The notes beneath the pieces are model-generated. The model was not told the origin of the DNA. It did no database searches and saw nothing but the letters and a program-made list of their open reading frames with translations. This document shows, in pieces, positions 32,301 to 42,165 of a stretch of DNA of 64,000 bases. Source of the stretch: JACKBK01 sp963707275 (GTDB lineage Bacteria > Chloroflexota > Anaerolineae > JAAEKA01). A program made the translations under genes and the position numbers. Each line of letters opens with the position of its first letter. The first letter of the stretch is position 1. The stretch spans positions 372,001 to 436,000 of the forward strand of contig CAVPPH010000003.1 of assembly GCA_963707275.1 (NCBI GenBank). The letters are read 5' to 3'.

Positions 32301-33130
32301 ATGCCGACCGACGGCGCGGTAGCGTCGTAGCGAAACGAGCTGAGATCGACGCGGTAGTTCTGCTGGTCCACGTTGCCGGCGGCGTCTCTCAGCCAGACCA
32401 GAATGCTGTGTGCGGCCTCGGTCGGAACCTGAATGTTTTCGATAGTATTGGGCGACTGAACGTAGATGCCGTCGGTCGGGAAGCTGGGCGTCGAGTCGAG
32501 GCGATAATACGCGCCAACGACGCCAGACAGATCGGCCGGCGCGGTCCAGGTCTCAAGGAAGTTGTTGATGCTGGTCCAGCCGCCGGGGAAATGCTGCATA
32601 TTGGTGGGCGGCGAAGGTGCTATTGTGTCAACCTTGACCGTGTAGGTGCCGCTGGTTTGGTAGCTGCCGCCAGTGACGCGTACGCGGAACTCGACCAGAT
32701 TGGCAGCCAGGCTGTCGGGCATGGTCATGCCGGTGGCGGTGAAATGCACCGTAGTGGCCAGCGGCGCGTTGACAATCAGCCCGACGTTGCCCCACTCTGT
32801 CCACGACACCGATCCGTCGGTGGAGTAGCGAAACTCGGCAGTCGCCGGGTCCAGGGTCAGCTCGTTGAACGCGGTGACGCCGGCCTGCTGAGGCGTTGCG
32901 TTGGTCCAGCCGCTGGGCCAGAAATCAGTCCAGGTGGTCGTCAGTTCTCCCTGGCGAGCAGTTTGTGCTATCTAAATCTGCCCTTCACCGGGCAAGCCAG
33001 CCAGCGCGACCTCAGTTGCTGCCGCCAGTCCGATCAACAAGCTCACGGCGGCCAGCAACACTATCGCTGCGCGCGCTGCCAACGCTGCGCCGCGTTCCCA
33101 ACTCGTCAGCGATCCATTTCTACTGTTCAT
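29306..33130 (-). CDS. giant secreted protein with about nine Ig/OmpL47-type repeats, in-frame amber at codon 53
   Basis: ATG 33130 gives a signal peptide (AARAAIVLLAAVSLLIGLAAATEVALA). At 32972-32974 the same frame has TAG, and it then reads on without interruption to 29306. Without the stop the protein is 1274 residues. Repeats begin with D-x-x-x-PP/AP boundaries (VDTIAPSPP, YDATAPS, LDSQPPT, FDATPPV, IDPDPPG, FDVTPPS, IDSQPPT) and contain NGW-F/Y and SG-I/V-W motifs typical of OmpL47-type or bacterial Ig-like domains. A jelly-roll-like C-domain and RRVFLPLTNVG follow. An in-frame GTG at 32809 is the only evident restart and would lack a signal peptide. Confidence 0.82.
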
Positions 33131-33172
33131 ACATCTCAATTCCTACAACGTGCCTTGTTGTTCCGTAGCGTC

Positions 33173-33201
33173 TCGTCATTCCCGCGCAGGCGGGAATGAC
33201 G
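33173..33201. repeat. REP-like palindrome
   Basis: CGTCATTCCCGCGCAGGCGGGAATGACG: perfect copy of the family, in the 79-base gap between the OmpR-type regulator and the Ig-repeat gene. Confidence 0.8.
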
Positions 33202-33209
33202 AGTGGTTG

Positions 33210-33890
33210 CTACAGGAACCTATATCCCACACCGCGCACGGTCTGTACGTATTGCGGATTGTCAGGGTCAGCCTCGATCTTCAGGCGCAGCCGGCGCACG
33301 TAGACAGCGATCTGGTTGCTGTAGCCCTCGTAATCGTAACCCCAGACGCTGCTGATGATCTTGTCATGGGTCATGATCCGGCCCTGGTTGCCCATCAAAC
33401 AGTGCAGCAGCCGAAACTCCAGCGGCGTCAACTCGACTTTCGCGCCGCCGGGCAAGGCCACCAGGTTTGTGACCGGGTCGATATGCAGCCCGCCAGCCGT
33501 CAGCGCCGACTGCGAGTCGCCGAAGGTATAAGCGTCGGCCCGCCGCAGCACCGAACGCACGCGCGCCAGCAACTCTGACGGCTCGAAGGGCTTGGCGAGA
33601 TAGTCGTCCGCGCCAACATCCAGCCCGACAACCCGGTCCGCCGTCTCGCCCTTGGCCGACAGAATGATGATCGGCAGGTTCATGGTCGAGCGGATGCGCC
33701 GGGTGACCTGTAGGCCATCCATGCCGGGCATCATCACGTCGAGAATCACCAGATCGGGCAAACTCTCCTCGACCAGTCGCAAGGCATCAATGCCGTTGTC
33801 GGCGGTGAACACCTCGTAGCCCTCCTCCGCCAGGAGGAAGGCCGTCATCTTCAGGCTGGGCGCGTCGTCGTCAACTATCAGTACACGCAT
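33210..33890 (-). CDS. OmpR/PhoB-family response regulator
   Basis: 226 residues. MRVLIVDDDAPSLKM has the acidic triad, Asp51 in LVILDVMMPGMDG is the phospho-acceptor, and LSAKGETADRVVGLDVGADDYLAKPF is the switch region. The C-terminal winged helix includes LTPLEFRLLHCLMGNQGRIMTH and YSNQIAVYVRRLRLKIE. First gene of the Ig/TPR/propeller/kinase locus, from a strong promoter at 33963-33991. The REP element downstream may set different expression for the regulator and the secreted genes. Confidence 0.93.
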   Translation of the reverse strand: MRVLIVDDDAPSLKMTAFLLAEEGYEVFTADNGIDALRLVEESLPDLVILDVMMPGMDGLQVTRRIRSTMNLPIIILSAKGETADRVVGLDVGADDYLAKPFEPSELLARVRSVLRRADAYTFGDSQSALTAGGLHIDPVTNLVALPGGAKVELTPLEFRLLHCLMGNQGRIMTHDKIISSVWGYDYEGYSNQIAVYVRRLRLKIEADPDNPQYVQTVRGVGYRFL

Positions 33891-33962
33891 AGATTTCTTA
33901 CGTTCTGCGACAGGTCACAGTTGTTCAGGACAGGAATGCACGGCCAATGCCGTGCCCGACGC

Positions 33963-33991
33963 ATTATACCATCTGCTCAGAGCGACCGCAA
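33963..33991 (-). promoter_or_regulatory. promoter of the regulator/Ig/kinase operon
   Basis: Minus strand TTGCGG, 17 bases, TATAAT; leader about 67 bases. Confidence 0.7.
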
Positions 33992-34001
33992 AGCACCCTC
34001 G

Positions 34002-34068
34002 TGCTGGCTCGGTCGGAGACCGGCCAGAACACGATTCCCTGCTCTGGCCGGTCTCCGACCGGGCCAGC
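34002..34068. repeat. hairpin of CTGGCCGGTCTCCGACC family
   Basis: GCTGGCTCGGTCGGAGACCG and GGCCGGTCTCCGACCGGGCC are inverted relatives, between the signalling operon promoter and the CBM9 gene. Other copies at 49579-49660 and 51057-51089. Confidence 0.7.
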
Positions 34069-34081
34069 GCGGAGCGGGCAT

Positions 34082-35380
34082 CTACATCCGCGCGCTGACC
34101 AGCGGCAGGTAGAGACGCAGCAGCCCCGGCCGCGGCGTGGCCGTCGCGGTCGGTGTCGGGCTGGCCTGCGGCGACGGATCCAGCGGACACCAAACGTTCA
34201 ACCGGTACGGCCCGGCCGCGCCGTTGAACCCGTCAACCACCAGATAATAGTCGCCGGCTGCCAGGTCAGGCAGCGACACCGAGTTGTCGCCGGCGGCGAT
34301 GCAGGTGGATGGACTGGCGCCGGTCAGAACAAACAGGTCCAGATCCTGCGTCAGGCCGCCCAGCAGCGCATCGACCGTCATGCCGCCGGGCGCGGTCAGC
34401 AGGTAGACGTTCTCTGGCCCGGTTTCAGGCCAGCCAGGCGCGCAGGCATACCAATCGACGTTGCCCGCGGCGCCGACCGTGCTGCCAACCGCCAGTTCGC
34501 CACAGCCGATAGGCACGGCCGCGCCGGTGTCGATGGTTTGCACGGGCGTCGGCGACGGGCTGGGAGTCGTGGTTCGGGTCGGTGTGCGCGTGGCCGTGGC
34601 GGTTTGAGTCGCGGTCGGCGTCACAGTGAGATCCAGCAACACCAGATCACCGAAGTTCTGCGGCTGCGAATAGGTCGAGTAGCCGCGCCAGAAGAGGTGA
34701 CCCTCTGTGCCGCCGCCGTCGTCATCGTCGATCAGACCCAGGTTGAAACCTAGCGTCGCGCCGGCTGCCAGCGGCCCGGCGTCGAACTGTGCCGCCGGAA
34801 TGCGTATCTCCAGCGCGTAGCCGGCAGGCTGCGCGCCGACTGCTCCGACCACGCCACCCGCAACCGGGCCATCGTTGTCGCGCACTGCGCCATCCACACG
34901 CACCTCGTACAGGTGATCATCGGGACAGAACCCGTTGCCGCAGAAACGGATGTTGTCGTTGCGGCCATCAAAGGCCAGTTCCACCGTGTCATCTTCCCAG
35001 ATGCGCACGCTGTCAGCGATCAACGCGTCGTCCTGTACGGCGCAGGCGACATAGATCGCGGCATCATCCCACTGGCTCCAGCAGGTCGCGCCTGCATCTG
35101 CAACGCTGGTGAACACGCCCGACAGGCTGAAGGCGGTGTCCCGGTTGAGCAACAGCGCGCCGCTGCCCGGCCATTCGCCCAGATTGCCGTCGATCTGCGG
35201 CGGGCTGGCGACGCGGTAGGAGTAGAACACGTCAGGGGCGGGCGTAGGTGTCAGATCGGGGCCGCTGCCGGTCGCTGCTGACTGGCCGGCAAGCAGCAGA
35301 CCACACGCGCTTAATAGCACGCCGATCCACAGCGCGCCTGACCTGGCTCGATCTGTTTTCCCGCGGTTCCAGAGAGTCAT
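34082..35380 (-). CDS. secreted protein with CBM9/DOMON-like and pre-peptidase C-like domains
   Basis: 432 residues, start ATG 35380. A signal peptide or lipoprotein-like region (ALWIGVLLSACGLLLAG) precedes a CBM9-type domain (about 50-235; PPQIDGNLGEWPG, DDAAIYVACAVQDD, DDTVELAFDGR, YALEIRIPAAQF). After a Thr-rich stalk comes a PPC-like domain (DWYACAPGW, GDYYLVVDGFNGAAGPYRL), a second stalk and the C-terminal tag RLYLPLVSARM. CBM9-type modules bind carbohydrate ends, so a surface glycan-binding role is plausible. No catalytic domain is visible. Confidence 0.8.
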   Translation of the reverse strand: MTLWNRGKTDRARSGALWIGVLLSACGLLLAGQSAATGSGPDLTPTPAPDVFYSYRVASPPQIDGNLGEWPGSGALLLNRDTAFSLSGVFTSVADAGATCWSQWDDAAIYVACAVQDDALIADSVRIWEDDTVELAFDGRNDNIRFCGNGFCPDDHLYEVRVDGAVRDNDGPVAGGVVGAVGAQPAGYALEIRIPAAQFDAGPLAAGATLGFNLGLIDDDDGGGTEGHLFWRGYSTYSQPQNFGDLVLLDLTVTPTATQTATATRTPTRTTTPSPSPTPVQTIDTGAAVPIGCGELAVGSTVGAAGNVDWYACAPGWPETGPENVYLLTAPGGMTVDALLGGLTQDLDLFVLTGASPSTCIAAGDNSVSLPDLAAGDYYLVVDGFNGAAGPYRLNVWCPLDPSPQASPTPTATATPRPGLLRLYLPLVSARM

Positions 35381-35477
35381 GCAGTGCCTCCAGCGCAAGT
35401 CCGTGCGTCGTTCTACCGTCGTGGGTTCGCAGCCACGCCTCCGAATAGTAAGAGTCGCGGATGCCCGTTTCGGTTCC

Positions 35478-35506
35478 ATTATAGCGCACCGCAGCTTGCA
35501 GGTGAA
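35478..35506 (-). promoter_or_regulatory. promoter of CBM9-like gene
   Basis: Minus strand TTCACC, 17 bases, TATAAT, about 95 bases before the start codon. Confidence 0.6.
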
Positions 35507-35557
35507 TTCGCAGCCTCCAGCGAGCATTGCTCACGAACAGGCGAAGACGAGAACGGT

Positions 35558-35587
35558 TTGGGAATCCGTCGGGCCGTGTGGTAGACT
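35558..35587 (+). promoter_or_regulatory. possible promoter of membrane glycan cluster
   Basis: TTGGGA, 18 bases, TAGACT, placing the start point only a few bases before ATG 35600. Confidence 0.4.
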
Positions 35588-35599
35588 GGTTTCCTGCCG

Positions 35600-37903
35600 A
35601 TGAATGCTATCTCGCCCACCTCACGCCGACGCGAACGTCTCCTCCATCTCCTGCCGCTGCTGCTGGCGCTGGCATTCTGTCTGTCTGCCTTGCAGGCGCT
35701 GTGGCAGCCGGGCTTGCAGCACACCGACGACGGGATGCATCACCTGTTTCGCCTGTTCAACCTCGATCTGGCGCTACGGGCGGGGCATCCGGGCGCGCGC
35801 TGGCTGGCCGACGAGGGGTTCGGCTACGGCTTTCCTATCCTCAACTTTTACGGGCCGCTAAACTACTGGTTTGGACTGCTGTTCAATCTGGTCGCGCCTG
35901 GCTTCGTCACGGCGCTGGAGCTGACCATGGCTGCCGGGCTGTTGCTGTCGGTGGCGGCGATGTACTGGTTCGTGCGCGATCTGATCGGCCCGTGGAGCGG
36001 CGGCGTGGCAGCCGTGGCGTACGGGTGGGCGCCCTATCATCTGGCCGACGCGTGGATACGCGGCGCGCTGGGCGAGTTGCTGGCCTTCGTCTGGTTCCCG
36101 CTATTGCTGCTGGCCATGCTGCGCATCGCGCGCGGCGTGGGCCGGGCCAAATTCGCGCCCGCACTGGGCGGCGGGCTGGCGCTGGCCGGGCTGGTGCTGA
36201 CCCATAACGTCAGCCTGCTGCTGATCGGGCCGGTGCTGCTGGTCTGGGGCGTGTTTCTGGTGATCGTGGAAGGCAACGCACGCTGGCGCACGCTGGCCGG
36301 GTTCGCGGCGATGGGCGCGCTGGGGCTGGCGTTGAGCGCGGTCTACTGGCTGCCGGCGCTGGCCGAGACGCGTCTGGTGCTGGCCGGCAACGCGGACATC
36401 GGCATGGACGGCTGGCTGTGGGGACTGGTGCCGTTGCGCCGCCTGCTGGCTGAAACCTGGGTGCAGAACTACGCCATCGCGCCGGGCGCAGTCAGTCCAT
36501 ATCCGCTGGGGCTGGCGCAGCTCGCGGTCGCGGTCGCGGGCATCGCGGTCGGCATCTGGCGCTGGCGGGCCATGACACGGACGGCGCGCCTCGCACTTCC
36601 CTTGTTCGTCGGGATCGCGATCGGCGCGCTGTTGCTGCAGTGGCAGCCCGCGCGGCCGCTATGGGAGAACGTGCCCGGTATGCTGCTGCTGCTCTTCCCA
36701 TTCCGCTGGCAGACGGTCACAACGCTGGCACTGGCCGTGGTGGCAGGCTACGCGGGCCTCCTTGCAGGCATACCGGCCAGAGCCGCCAGCGAAGGCAAAG
36801 CCTCGCCGATCAGGACGTGGCAGGGCGCGCTGGTGATGACCGTTGCCGCGTTGCTGCTGATGAGCAGCGCGCTGCCGGGCATCCCCTGGCGTCCGGCCAG
36901 CTACCCGACCAGCGACGAACTGGTTAGCGATCAAAACGTGGGGCGGCGCACCATGGCGCTCTACGACTACGGGCGCGGACTATGGATCCGTGAGCACGGC
37001 GACTTCTGGCTGTTCGAGTACATGCCGGTCGAGGCGCTGCCAATGCGCGCTGAATGGTTCGTCAGCGCGGGCGCGGGCGAGCCGATCGATCCGCCGCTGG
37101 CCGTTGAGGTCATCCCAGGAACGCAGAAACCGCTACTCCGCCAGTTTACCGTCAACGCTGCCCAGCCGTGGACGCTGCAACTGCACCAGTTCTGGTTCCC
37201 CGGCTGGCAGGCGGTGGTCGACGGTGAGACCGTTGCGGCGCAGCCGGTGGGTGATCTGGCGCTGGCAGGTGTGCCGCTGCCTGCGGGGCGGCACGCCGTT
37301 GAGTTCCGCTTCGGCGCGACGCCGGTCCGCCAGCTTGGCGCGACGCTGTCGGTAGCCGGTCTGATCGCGCTGTTGGCAGGCGTCGTTTGGCTGCGCAAGT
37401 GGTGGTGGCTGGCGGTAGGCGGCCTCGTTGCTGGCGCGCTGATCGCTGCGACGTTGTTACACGGGCAGGCTGACCCTGCCGCTGTAACGGCGCAGCCGGT
37501 TGCGATCAACTACGACCAACAGGCGCAGCTTGTTGGCTACCACCTTGAGGAGCTGCGACCGGGCGGCGCAAGCGAAGTCACGCTGACCTGGCTGGCGCTC
37601 AACCGGCCGCGCACGGACTACAAAGTTTTCCTGCACCTCGTCGATCAGAACGGGGAGTTGTGGGCGCAGCATGACGGCGAGCCGGGCTACTTCTTCTCGC
37701 CGACCACCCGTTGGCAGCGCGGCGAGGTCATCGACGACCGCCACGACCTGATCTGGCGCGAAGATGCCAGCCCGCCGCCAGGCCGGTACCTGCTCTTTGC
37801 AGGGCTGTATGACCCGACCACCGGCGCGCGCTTGCCGATCCTCGACGCGACAGGCAACCCGATCGGCGACCAGACGCTGCTGGCGGAGTTCGACCTGCCA
37901 TGA
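35600..37903 (+). CDS. polytopic membrane protein, PTPS-related/GT-C type
   Basis: 767 residues. Roughly twelve helices; the first loop HTDDGMHHLFRLFNLDLAL supplies conserved acidic and His residues, then GFGYGFPILNFYGPLNYWF and YGWAPYHLADAWIRGALGELLAF. This is the pattern of the '6-pyruvoyl-tetrahydropterin synthase-related' membrane family, which resembles GT-C transferases and has no pterin role. After the helices come LHQFWFPGWQAVVDG and a beta-rich domain with VFLHLVDQNGELWAQHDG and GRYLLFAGLY, shared with three neighbours. Stop overlaps the next start (ATGA). Confidence 0.82.
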   Translation: MNAISPTSRRRERLLHLLPLLLALAFCLSALQALWQPGLQHTDDGMHHLFRLFNLDLALRAGHPGARWLADEGFGYGFPILNFYGPLNYWFGLLFNLVAPGFVTALELTMAAGLLLSVAAMYWFVRDLIGPWSGGVAAVAYGWAPYHLADAWIRGALGELLAFVWFPLLLLAMLRIARGVGRAKFAPALGGGLALAGLVLTHNVSLLLIGPVLLVWGVFLVIVEGNARWRTLAGFAAMGALGLALSAVYWLPALAETRLVLAGNADIGMDGWLWGLVPLRRLLAETWVQNYAIAPGAVSPYPLGLAQLAVAVAGIAVGIWRWRAMTRTARLALPLFVGIAIGALLLQWQPARPLWENVPGMLLLLFPFRWQTVTTLALAVVAGYAGLLAGIPARAASEGKASPIRTWQGALVMTVAALLLMSSALPGIPWRPASYPTSDELVSDQNVGRRTMALYDYGRGLWIREHGDFWLFEYMPVEALPMRAEWFVSAGAGEPIDPPLAVEVIPGTQKPLLRQFTVNAAQPWTLQLHQFWFPGWQAVVDGETVAAQPVGDLALAGVPLPAGRHAVEFRFGATPVRQLGATLSVAGLIALLAGVVWLRKWWWLAVGGLVAGALIAATLLHGQADPAAVTAQPVAINYDQQAQLVGYHLEELRPGGASEVTLTWLALNRPRTDYKVFLHLVDQNGELWAQHDGEPGYFFSPTTRWQRGEVIDDRHDLIWREDASPPPGRYLLFAGLYDPTTGARLPILDATGNPIGDQTLLAEFDLP

Positions 37904-40114
37904 CCGCCAACCTGGACGCCGCGATCGCGACCAACCGGCGGCAAACCTTATTGTTTGCCGGGCTGGCGCTGCTGCTTGCGTTGCCTGCCCTGTCGCCTCT
38001 GATGCGGGCCGGCTTCTTCGTCTCGGACGACGGGCTGTTTCACGTCTACCGGACGGCGGCGCTGGCACGGGCGTGGCAGAACGGCGTACTCTGGCCGCGG
38101 CTCTTCCCCGAATTCGGCTTCGGCTATGGTCAGGCGGTGCTCAACTTTTACGCCCCGTTGAGCTACGCCCCGGCGGCCGTGCTAAGTGTGCTGGGCATCG
38201 CCCCGGCGACCGCTGTCAAGCTGCTGATCGCATTCTGCACACTGGCGGCCGCGCTGGCGGCCTTCGGCTACGGACGGCACCTCTTTGGCAACACGGGCGG
38301 CGTGCTGGCGGCAGTGGTCTACACCTACGCGCCTTACCACCTGGCCGACGCGTACTCTGCGCGGCGCGGTTCCCGAGTACGCCGCTTTCATCTTCCCACC
38401 GCTGATTCTTTGGGCCTACAGCGCGGTCTTCCGGCGCGGCAACCCGTGGCCGGCGCTGCTCTGGGGCACGCTGGCCTGGTCCGGGCTCGTGCTGACTCAC
38501 AACCTGACGGCGCTGATGATGGCGCCGGTGGCCGCGGCGCAGTTGCTGGTGCTGGCGGTGGTGACCGGAAAGTGGCGGCGGCTGGCAGGCGCGGCTGGAT
38601 CACTGCTGCTTGCCATCGCAGTCACTGCCGTCTACTGGCTGCCGGTGCTGGCGGAGAGCAGCGTGGTCGGTTTAGGTCTCGGTCCATCGCGTGGCTATGC
38701 CGATCACCTGCTGAGCGCTGCGACGCTGCTGCGAGGCTCGTTGAGCTATTTCGCAGGCGCACCAGATGTGCTAGGTCGCATCTACCCGTTGAGTTGGTTT
38801 GCACTGGCGTTGATGGGGCTGGTCGCAGTTCTTCTGCTGGTGCGTTGGCGTCAGCGGCAGTTGCCAGACGGCTGGCCGGACGCGGTCTTCCATGTTGCTG
38901 TCGCATTGATCGCGATGGTTATGACAACTATTGTCGCCCTGCCGCTGTGGGATCTGCTGAAGCCGTTGCTCGGCCATTTGCAGTACCCGTGGCGCTTTCT
39001 ACTGGTCGAGGCGGTCGGATTGTTGGGTGTAGCCGCTGCCTTGCCAGCCTTGTTACCGAAGGTTCGTCCCGCCTACGTAATCGCGGCTACGGCGGCGTTG
39101 GCAATGCTGGTCGCCCTGCCCGGGCTGAAAGTTGAGCCACTCCAGCTTTCACCTGCCGACCAGTGGCTGCCCGATCGCATGTGGCAGGAGGACGCCGCGG
39201 CCGGGCAGGTAGGCGCGACCTGGACAGGCGAGTTCCTGCCGCTGACGGTGAGCGAGCAGCGCTGGGCGCTGGGCCGGCCGCGCGCGGGAGCCACGGACGG
39301 TGCACCTCCGCAGCCCGCGCCGCAGGTCACGCTCAGCCGGCTGGGCTACGACGAGGTGACAGCGCAGGTCAGCAGCGACGCGCCGTGGTCGCTGCTGCTG
39401 CACCAGTTCCATCTGCCAGGCTGGAACGCAACGGTGGACGGCGCGGCCGCCGAAACCTACCCGACCGACGAACTAGGCCTGGTAACCGTGGACCTGCCGA
39501 AGGGCGAGCACACCGTGCGGCTGGCGTTCGGCGACACGCCAGCCCAGCAGGCCGGCGCAGTGATCTCGCTGGCCGGGCTGCTGGCCTTGCTGGCGCTGGT
39601 CTGGACGCGCGGCCGGCAACGCAGTTTGCGAGTTACCAGCGTCGTAGTCGGCGTTCTGGCGCTTAGCGCTGGCTGCCAACAGCCTCGGCGCAGGTCAGCG
39701 AACCTGGACGCCGCGACCGGTCAATCGGCAACGATCGAGGATGTCGCGGCGCTGCTGGCGGTCGACGCGCACCAGTTGCGCGACCTGAACGCCGCCGAAG
39801 TGACGCTCTACTGGATGGCGCTGCGCGAGACGGGCCAGGACTACAAGGCGTTCGTGCATCTTTTGGGCGCAGACGGCAGCGTGATCGCCCAGCACGATGG
39901 CGACCCGGTGGGCGGCTTCACGCCGACAAGCCGCTGGCGGCCAGGCGAGATCATCGTCGACCGCCACGTCATTCCGCTGCCGCCCGACCTGCCACCGGGC
40001 GAATACGGCCTGCGCGCCGGACTATACCAGACCGACCCGCTGCGCAATTTGACTGTCGATCCGCCCACATCGGATGAGCGGGTGGATGTTGGGACAGTGA
40101 TGATCGAGTATTGA
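37900..40114 (+). CDS. second PTPS-related/GT-C type membrane protein, frameshifted
   Basis: Paralog of the gene before it: DDGLFHVYRTAALARAW, GFGYGQAVLNFYAPLSY and VYTYAPYHLADAY match. At about 38361 the frame changes; dropping one base joins LADAY to LRGAVPEYAAFIFPPLILWAYS and the rest runs to 40114. It ends with LHQFHLPGWNATVDG and the shared C-terminal domain (AFVHLLGADGSVIAQHDG, PGEYGLRAGLY). A Cys near SVVVGVLALSAGCQQ looks lipobox-like but is internal. Probably transfers or polymerises a lipid-linked sugar. Confidence 0.8.
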
Positions 40115-40123
40115 ACATGTTGC

Positions 40124-40216
40124 CATCCACGAATGTCTCACGAATACACGAATGCGATGGCGAGATTGCCGGCATTCGTGTATTCGTGCTGCCGCAGGCA
40201 TTCGTGGACGGCATCG
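40124..40216. repeat. dispersed repeat of ATTCGTG/CACGAAT units
   Basis: CCACGAAT.. and ..ATTCGTGG arms can form a long hairpin; the right part (40178-40216) nearly repeats 13726-13764. Confidence 0.7.
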
Positions 40217-40265
40217 CTGCGTATCGCGTGACCGCACCAGCTTGACCTGAAACACTGCCTGTATC

Positions 40266-42118
40266 ATGAATCCTCGCCGAACCTTCCTCATTATCCTGGC
40301 GATCTACCTGCTGCTGGCGGTCGCCTATTCCGTCGCGCTGCCGCTGGGTGAGGCGCCGGACGAGGCCGACCACTACGCCTACATCGTCTACCTGGGCGAG
40401 CACCACAGCCTGCCGGAGGGGACGACGGTCACGCAGAGCAAGCACCCGCCGCTCTACCACGCCGCGGCCGCTGCGCTGACGGCCTGGACCGGCCTCGACT
40501 TTACCTTCCTGCGCTCGAACCCCGACGCGCTACCGCTGGGGCCGGACAAGCCGCCCAACTTCTTCATCCATACAACCCTGGAGGACTTCCCCTGGAGCGG
40601 CGGCGCGCTGGCCATGCATCTGGCGCGCTTTCTGTCGATCCTCTTTGGCGCGGCGACGGTCTGGGCGGCCTGGCGGCTGGGCGCGGAGGTGTTCCATGAG
40701 CGACCGGCCATCGGGCTGCTGGCGGCCGCCTTCCTGGCCGGGCTGCCAGGCTTCCTGTTCATCAGCGCGTCGATCAACAACGACAACGCCGCCGCCACGT
40801 TTGGCGCGCTGGCGGTGCTGCTGTGCGCGGTGATGTTGCGGCGCGGGCTGGTCTGGTGGCGGTCGCTGCTGCTGGGCGTGTGTCTGGGACTGGGGCTGCT
40901 CTCAAAAGTCGGCACGCTGGCGCTATGGCCGGTCGCGCTGCTGGTCGTTGGCGGCGTCTGGTGGATGGCCACCGACCGGCGGCGCACAGCAATGCGAGCG
41001 ATCGGACACCTCGCGTTGATCTACGGCGCTGCGTTACTGGTCGCGTCGCCCTGGCTGCTGCGCAACTGGCAGCTCTACGGCGATCCGCTGGCGTGGGACC
41101 TCGTGCGGGCGACGGTGGATCAACGGCTGGAACCGCTGCGGCTGGCTGACATCGGCTGGCTGCTGCGCGGCTTCCACACCAGCTTCTGGGGTCGCTTTGC
41201 CGCCGCCGGCCAGGTAGCGCTGCCAACGTGGGTCTTTGCGCTGACGGCGCTGCTCACCGCCGTAGTCATCGCCGGCGGCGTTCACATCGTCGCGGAATTG
41301 GCAGATAACGCCGCGCCCGATCACGCAGCCTCCGAATCACCGAGTCACGGGTCACGCCTCACGATTACCGGTCCCTTTTCTGGCTGCATCTCACCCTCCT
41401 CGCGGCCGCGCCACTGCTGATGTTCCTCTCCATTGTGCGTTACAGCGCCATCGCGCTGGGCACGGATCAGGTGCGCCTGATGTTTCCCGCGCTGTCGGCG
41501 ATAGCGGTGTGGACAGGAATCGGGATGGTTGGGTTAACAGATTGGGCAGGGAAACGAGGGGAAGAAGGGACGGCAGGGAAAAGAGGGAAAGGAGGGAAAG
41601 ACCGCGTGATTGTGAGCGGTTTTGCCGCGGGCATGGCGGTGTTTGCGTTGGTGGTGTTGCTGGGGGTGATACGGCCCGGGTTTGCGCCGCCTGAGCCGAC
41701 TGTGCCGGCTGGCAGCGTTGCTGCGGAGAAGCTGGCCGTTTTCGGTGAACTGGAACTGGTGGCGCAGGAGTTGCCCAGCACGCCGGTGGCGGCTGGTTCA
41801 GCGATCCCCGTGCGGCTATGGTGGCGAGCCGGCGCATCGGGCCTGGACGACCTGCGCCTGGCCGTGCGCCTGATTCACAGCGACGGTTGGCTGGCGGCGG
41901 AGTGGAGCCATTCGCCTGCCGGCGGACGTTACAGCACCGACCACTGGCGGGAAGGGGAGGTCTATGAAGACGCCTACCTGCTGCTGCCCGATCCCGGTCC
42001 GCCCGGCGTCTACACCGTGGAGGTAGGCGTCCGGCCATTCGGTGGCGACTGGCTGCCGACTCGCGGTCCGGCGGACTCTGGTCCCTTCCACACGATTGGA
42101 CAGGTCGTGACCGAATAA
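40266..42118 (+). CDS. DUF2142/GT39-like membrane protein, frameshifted
   Basis: Starts ATG 40266. ALPLGEAPDEADHYAYIVYL is the acidic first loop of the family, then SKHPPLYHAAAAALTAW and HLARFLSILFGAATVWAAW. Near 41380 a T-run is one base short: adding it joins LTITGPF to FWLHLTLLAAAPLLMFLSIVRY and the frame runs to 42118. The loop just before (ASESPSHGSRLT) and a Lys/Gly/Glu stretch (41540-41604) are low-complexity inserts. The shared C-terminal domain follows (AVRLIHSDGWLAAEWSHS, PGVYTVEVGV). A surface glycan transferase by analogy. Confidence 0.8.
41540..41604 (+). repeat. in-frame polypurine insert in DUF2142-like gene
   Basis: Sense strand GGGAAA/GAGGGA units encode GKRGEEGTAGKRGKGGKD between two membrane helices. 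Confidence 0.75.
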
Positions 42119-42165
42119 GTCAGTCTGAGGATACCTTGCCGCTCAGACTGAGCGTTGACCAGACC

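Noticed and set aside
32195..33199. Plus-strand frame opposite the Ig-repeat gene
   Set aside because: Antisense shadow; it also crosses the signal peptide and REP element.
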